A DNA stretch of 6,840 bases. It comes from Nocardioidaceae bacterium (GTDB lineage Bacteria > Actinomycetota > Actinomycetes > Propionibacteriales > Nocardioidaceae). The stretch lies in NCBI GenBank assembly GCA_020438665.1, contig JAGQUE010000481.1, positions 1-6,840 on the forward strand. Reading direction: 5' to 3'. Shown one piece after another: positions 5,996-6,840 of the stretch. A model generated the notes under the pieces. That model had not been told where the DNA came from. It made no database searches and worked only from the letters and a program-made list of their open reading frames with translations. The translations under genes and the position numbers were made by a program. Position 1 is the stretch's first letter, and each line of letters begins with the position of its first letter.

Positions 5996-6840
5996 CTAGT
6001 GCCTGGCCAGTGCGGGACCGGACTCCGGCGGGACCAGCCCGGCGTGGTCGGCCACCGAGCCGGTCGTATCCAGGTGCGCCCACGCCGAGGAGCCGACCGC
6101 CCGCCACCAGTCGTCGGGCGAACCGGTGCCCGTGACCTGGATGCGGCCGTCGGTTACGTCGACGGACCAGCCACCGACCCGGGCGCGCGTCGCGTCGACC
6201 GACACCGCAGGCTGGGGCCGCAACAGACCGGTCAGCCCGGCGGCCAGATAGGTCGGCCGCAGCCCCGGTGGGGCCGCCACGAGCTCGGGCAGGCCCGTGA
6301 CCCCGGTCATCACCAGCAGCGAGTCGACCTCGGCGTCATGAGCGCCCTCGATGTCGGTGTCCAGGCGGTCCCCCACCATGAGCGGCCGTCGCCCCCCGAC
6401 CCGGCGCAGGGTCTCGTCGAAGAGCGGACGGGCGGGCTTGCCGGCCACCTCGGGGTCCACCCCCGAGAACTGTTGCAGCATGCGGACCATGGTTCCGTGA
6501 CCGGGTGCGACTCCGAACGACGTCGGAAGCGTCATGTCGGTGTTGCTGGCCACCCACCACAGGCCGCCTCGGATCAGGACAGCCGCGCGCATCACGTCGC
6601 GCCAGACCACATCGGGGCCGTATCCCGTGACGACCGCCAGCACCTCGTCGGCGTCGCGACTGTCGCGGACGGGGACGAGGGCCTCTTCGACCAGTGCCCG
6701 CGCCAGTCCGTCGGCGCCGAGCATGAGGACCCGACTCTCGGGTGGCAGCTTGGCGGCGAGCACGCGGGCCGCGGCCTGGGCCGACGTCACGATGTCGTCC
6801 TCCCAGGCCTGGACGCCGAGCCGCACCAGATTGTCGGCCA
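5996..6840 (-). CDS. HAD superfamily IIA phosphatase (NagD/Rv1692-like), 5' partial
   Basis: The reading frame is open to the window edge, so the N-terminus with the DxDGT nucleophile motif lies outside. The GTG at 6826 is internal, because in-frame sense codons continue upstream and the text matches mid-protein HAD-IIA sequence. Visible signatures are the W-V-A-S-N-T-D segment followed by TLPT near 6530-6555, the motif III lysine in AGKP (Lys codon 6437-6439), and motif IV GDRLDTDI (first Asp codon 6368-6370). These identify the NagD-type, C2-capped subfamily. In M. tuberculosis the positional equivalent Rv1692 is a glycerol-3-phosphate phosphatase that recycles glycerophospholipid head groups and carries a GNAT-like C-terminal region. 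Here about 70 residues follow the HAD core, including a Trp-rich DDWWRAVGSSAW stretch, consistent with a similar C-terminal appendage. It ends with TAG, 9 bp before the next start. The substrate is inferred from position and family only; another small phosphate ester is possible. Confidence 0.9.
   Translation of the reverse strand, partial: ADNLVRLGVQAWEDDIVTSAQAAARVLAAKLPPESRVLMLGADGLARALVEEALVPVRDSRDADEVLAVVTGYGPDVVWRDVMRAAVLIRGGLWWVASNTDMTLPTSFGVAPGHGTMVRMLQQFSGVDPEVAGKPARPLFDETLRRVGGRRPLMVGDRLDTDIEGAHDAEVDSLLVMTGVTGLPELVAAPPGLRPTYLAAGLTGLLRPQPAVSVDATRARVGGWSVDVTDGRIQVTGTGSPDDWWRAVGSSAWAHLDTTGSVADHAGLVPPESGPALARH

Noticed and set aside
5769..6107. N-terminal extension of tlyA by 113 residues
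   Set aside because: It crosses the small acidic ORF and the phosphatase C-terminus out of frame, and the S4 domain begins just after the GTG at 5768.
1..6840. Defence system, CRISPR array, prophage or transposon
   Set aside because: No spaced repeats, transposase, integrase or defence-type motif was seen; all coding space is taken by conserved housekeeping genes in a known order.

Overview
This is a GC-rich (by eye about 70 %) actinobacterial chromosome segment with every supported gene on the minus strand. Reading in the direction of transcription (high to low coordinates), the order is: HAD-IIA phosphatase (5' end outside the window), a small acidic conserved hypothetical protein, tlyA, nadK, recN, steA, steB/mctB and the first 20 codons of pyrG. 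From memory, this is the same order as the Mycobacterium tuberculosis block Rv1692-Rv1699, so it is a conserved actinobacterial housekeeping neighbourhood rather than an accessory island. The sequence differs clearly from mycobacteria, for example in the short HAD C-terminus, the degenerate SteA centre and the TlyA linker. A Nocardioides-like or other non-mycobacterial actinomycete is plausible, but that placement is an inference.

The genes are packed as one transcription unit. The phosphatase is followed after 9 bp by the 70-residue ORF, which is followed after 5 bp by tlyA. tlyA overlaps nadK by 4 bp (GTGA), nadK overlaps recN by 8 bp, and steA overlaps steB/mctB by 4 bp (GTGA). pyrG begins 11 bp after steB/mctB. 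The only real gap is 87 bp between recN and steA. I see no intrinsic terminator, convincing promoter, RNA gene, insertion sequence, CRISPR array or phage trace.

Functionally the block mixes polar-head phosphate release (HAD phosphatase), ribosomal RNA 2'-O-methylation (TlyA), NADP supply (NadK), double-strand-break repair (RecN), septal cell separation (SteA with its membrane partner SteB/MctB) and CTP synthesis (PyrG). The association is probably historical and expression-based rather than one pathway. SteA and SteB are the pair with a known direct functional link.

I did not find a new defence or mobile system. The points most worth a second look are: the recN-steA gap, which holds a possible 26-codon leader ORF ending in an ATGA overlap with steA plus a palindromic element; a SteA whose pyrophosphokinase-like motifs look eroded; the uncharacterised acidic 70-residue protein before tlyA; an altered TlyA interdomain linker; and a striking context-dependent preference for the Tyr codon TAT in a genome that otherwise favours C-ending codons.
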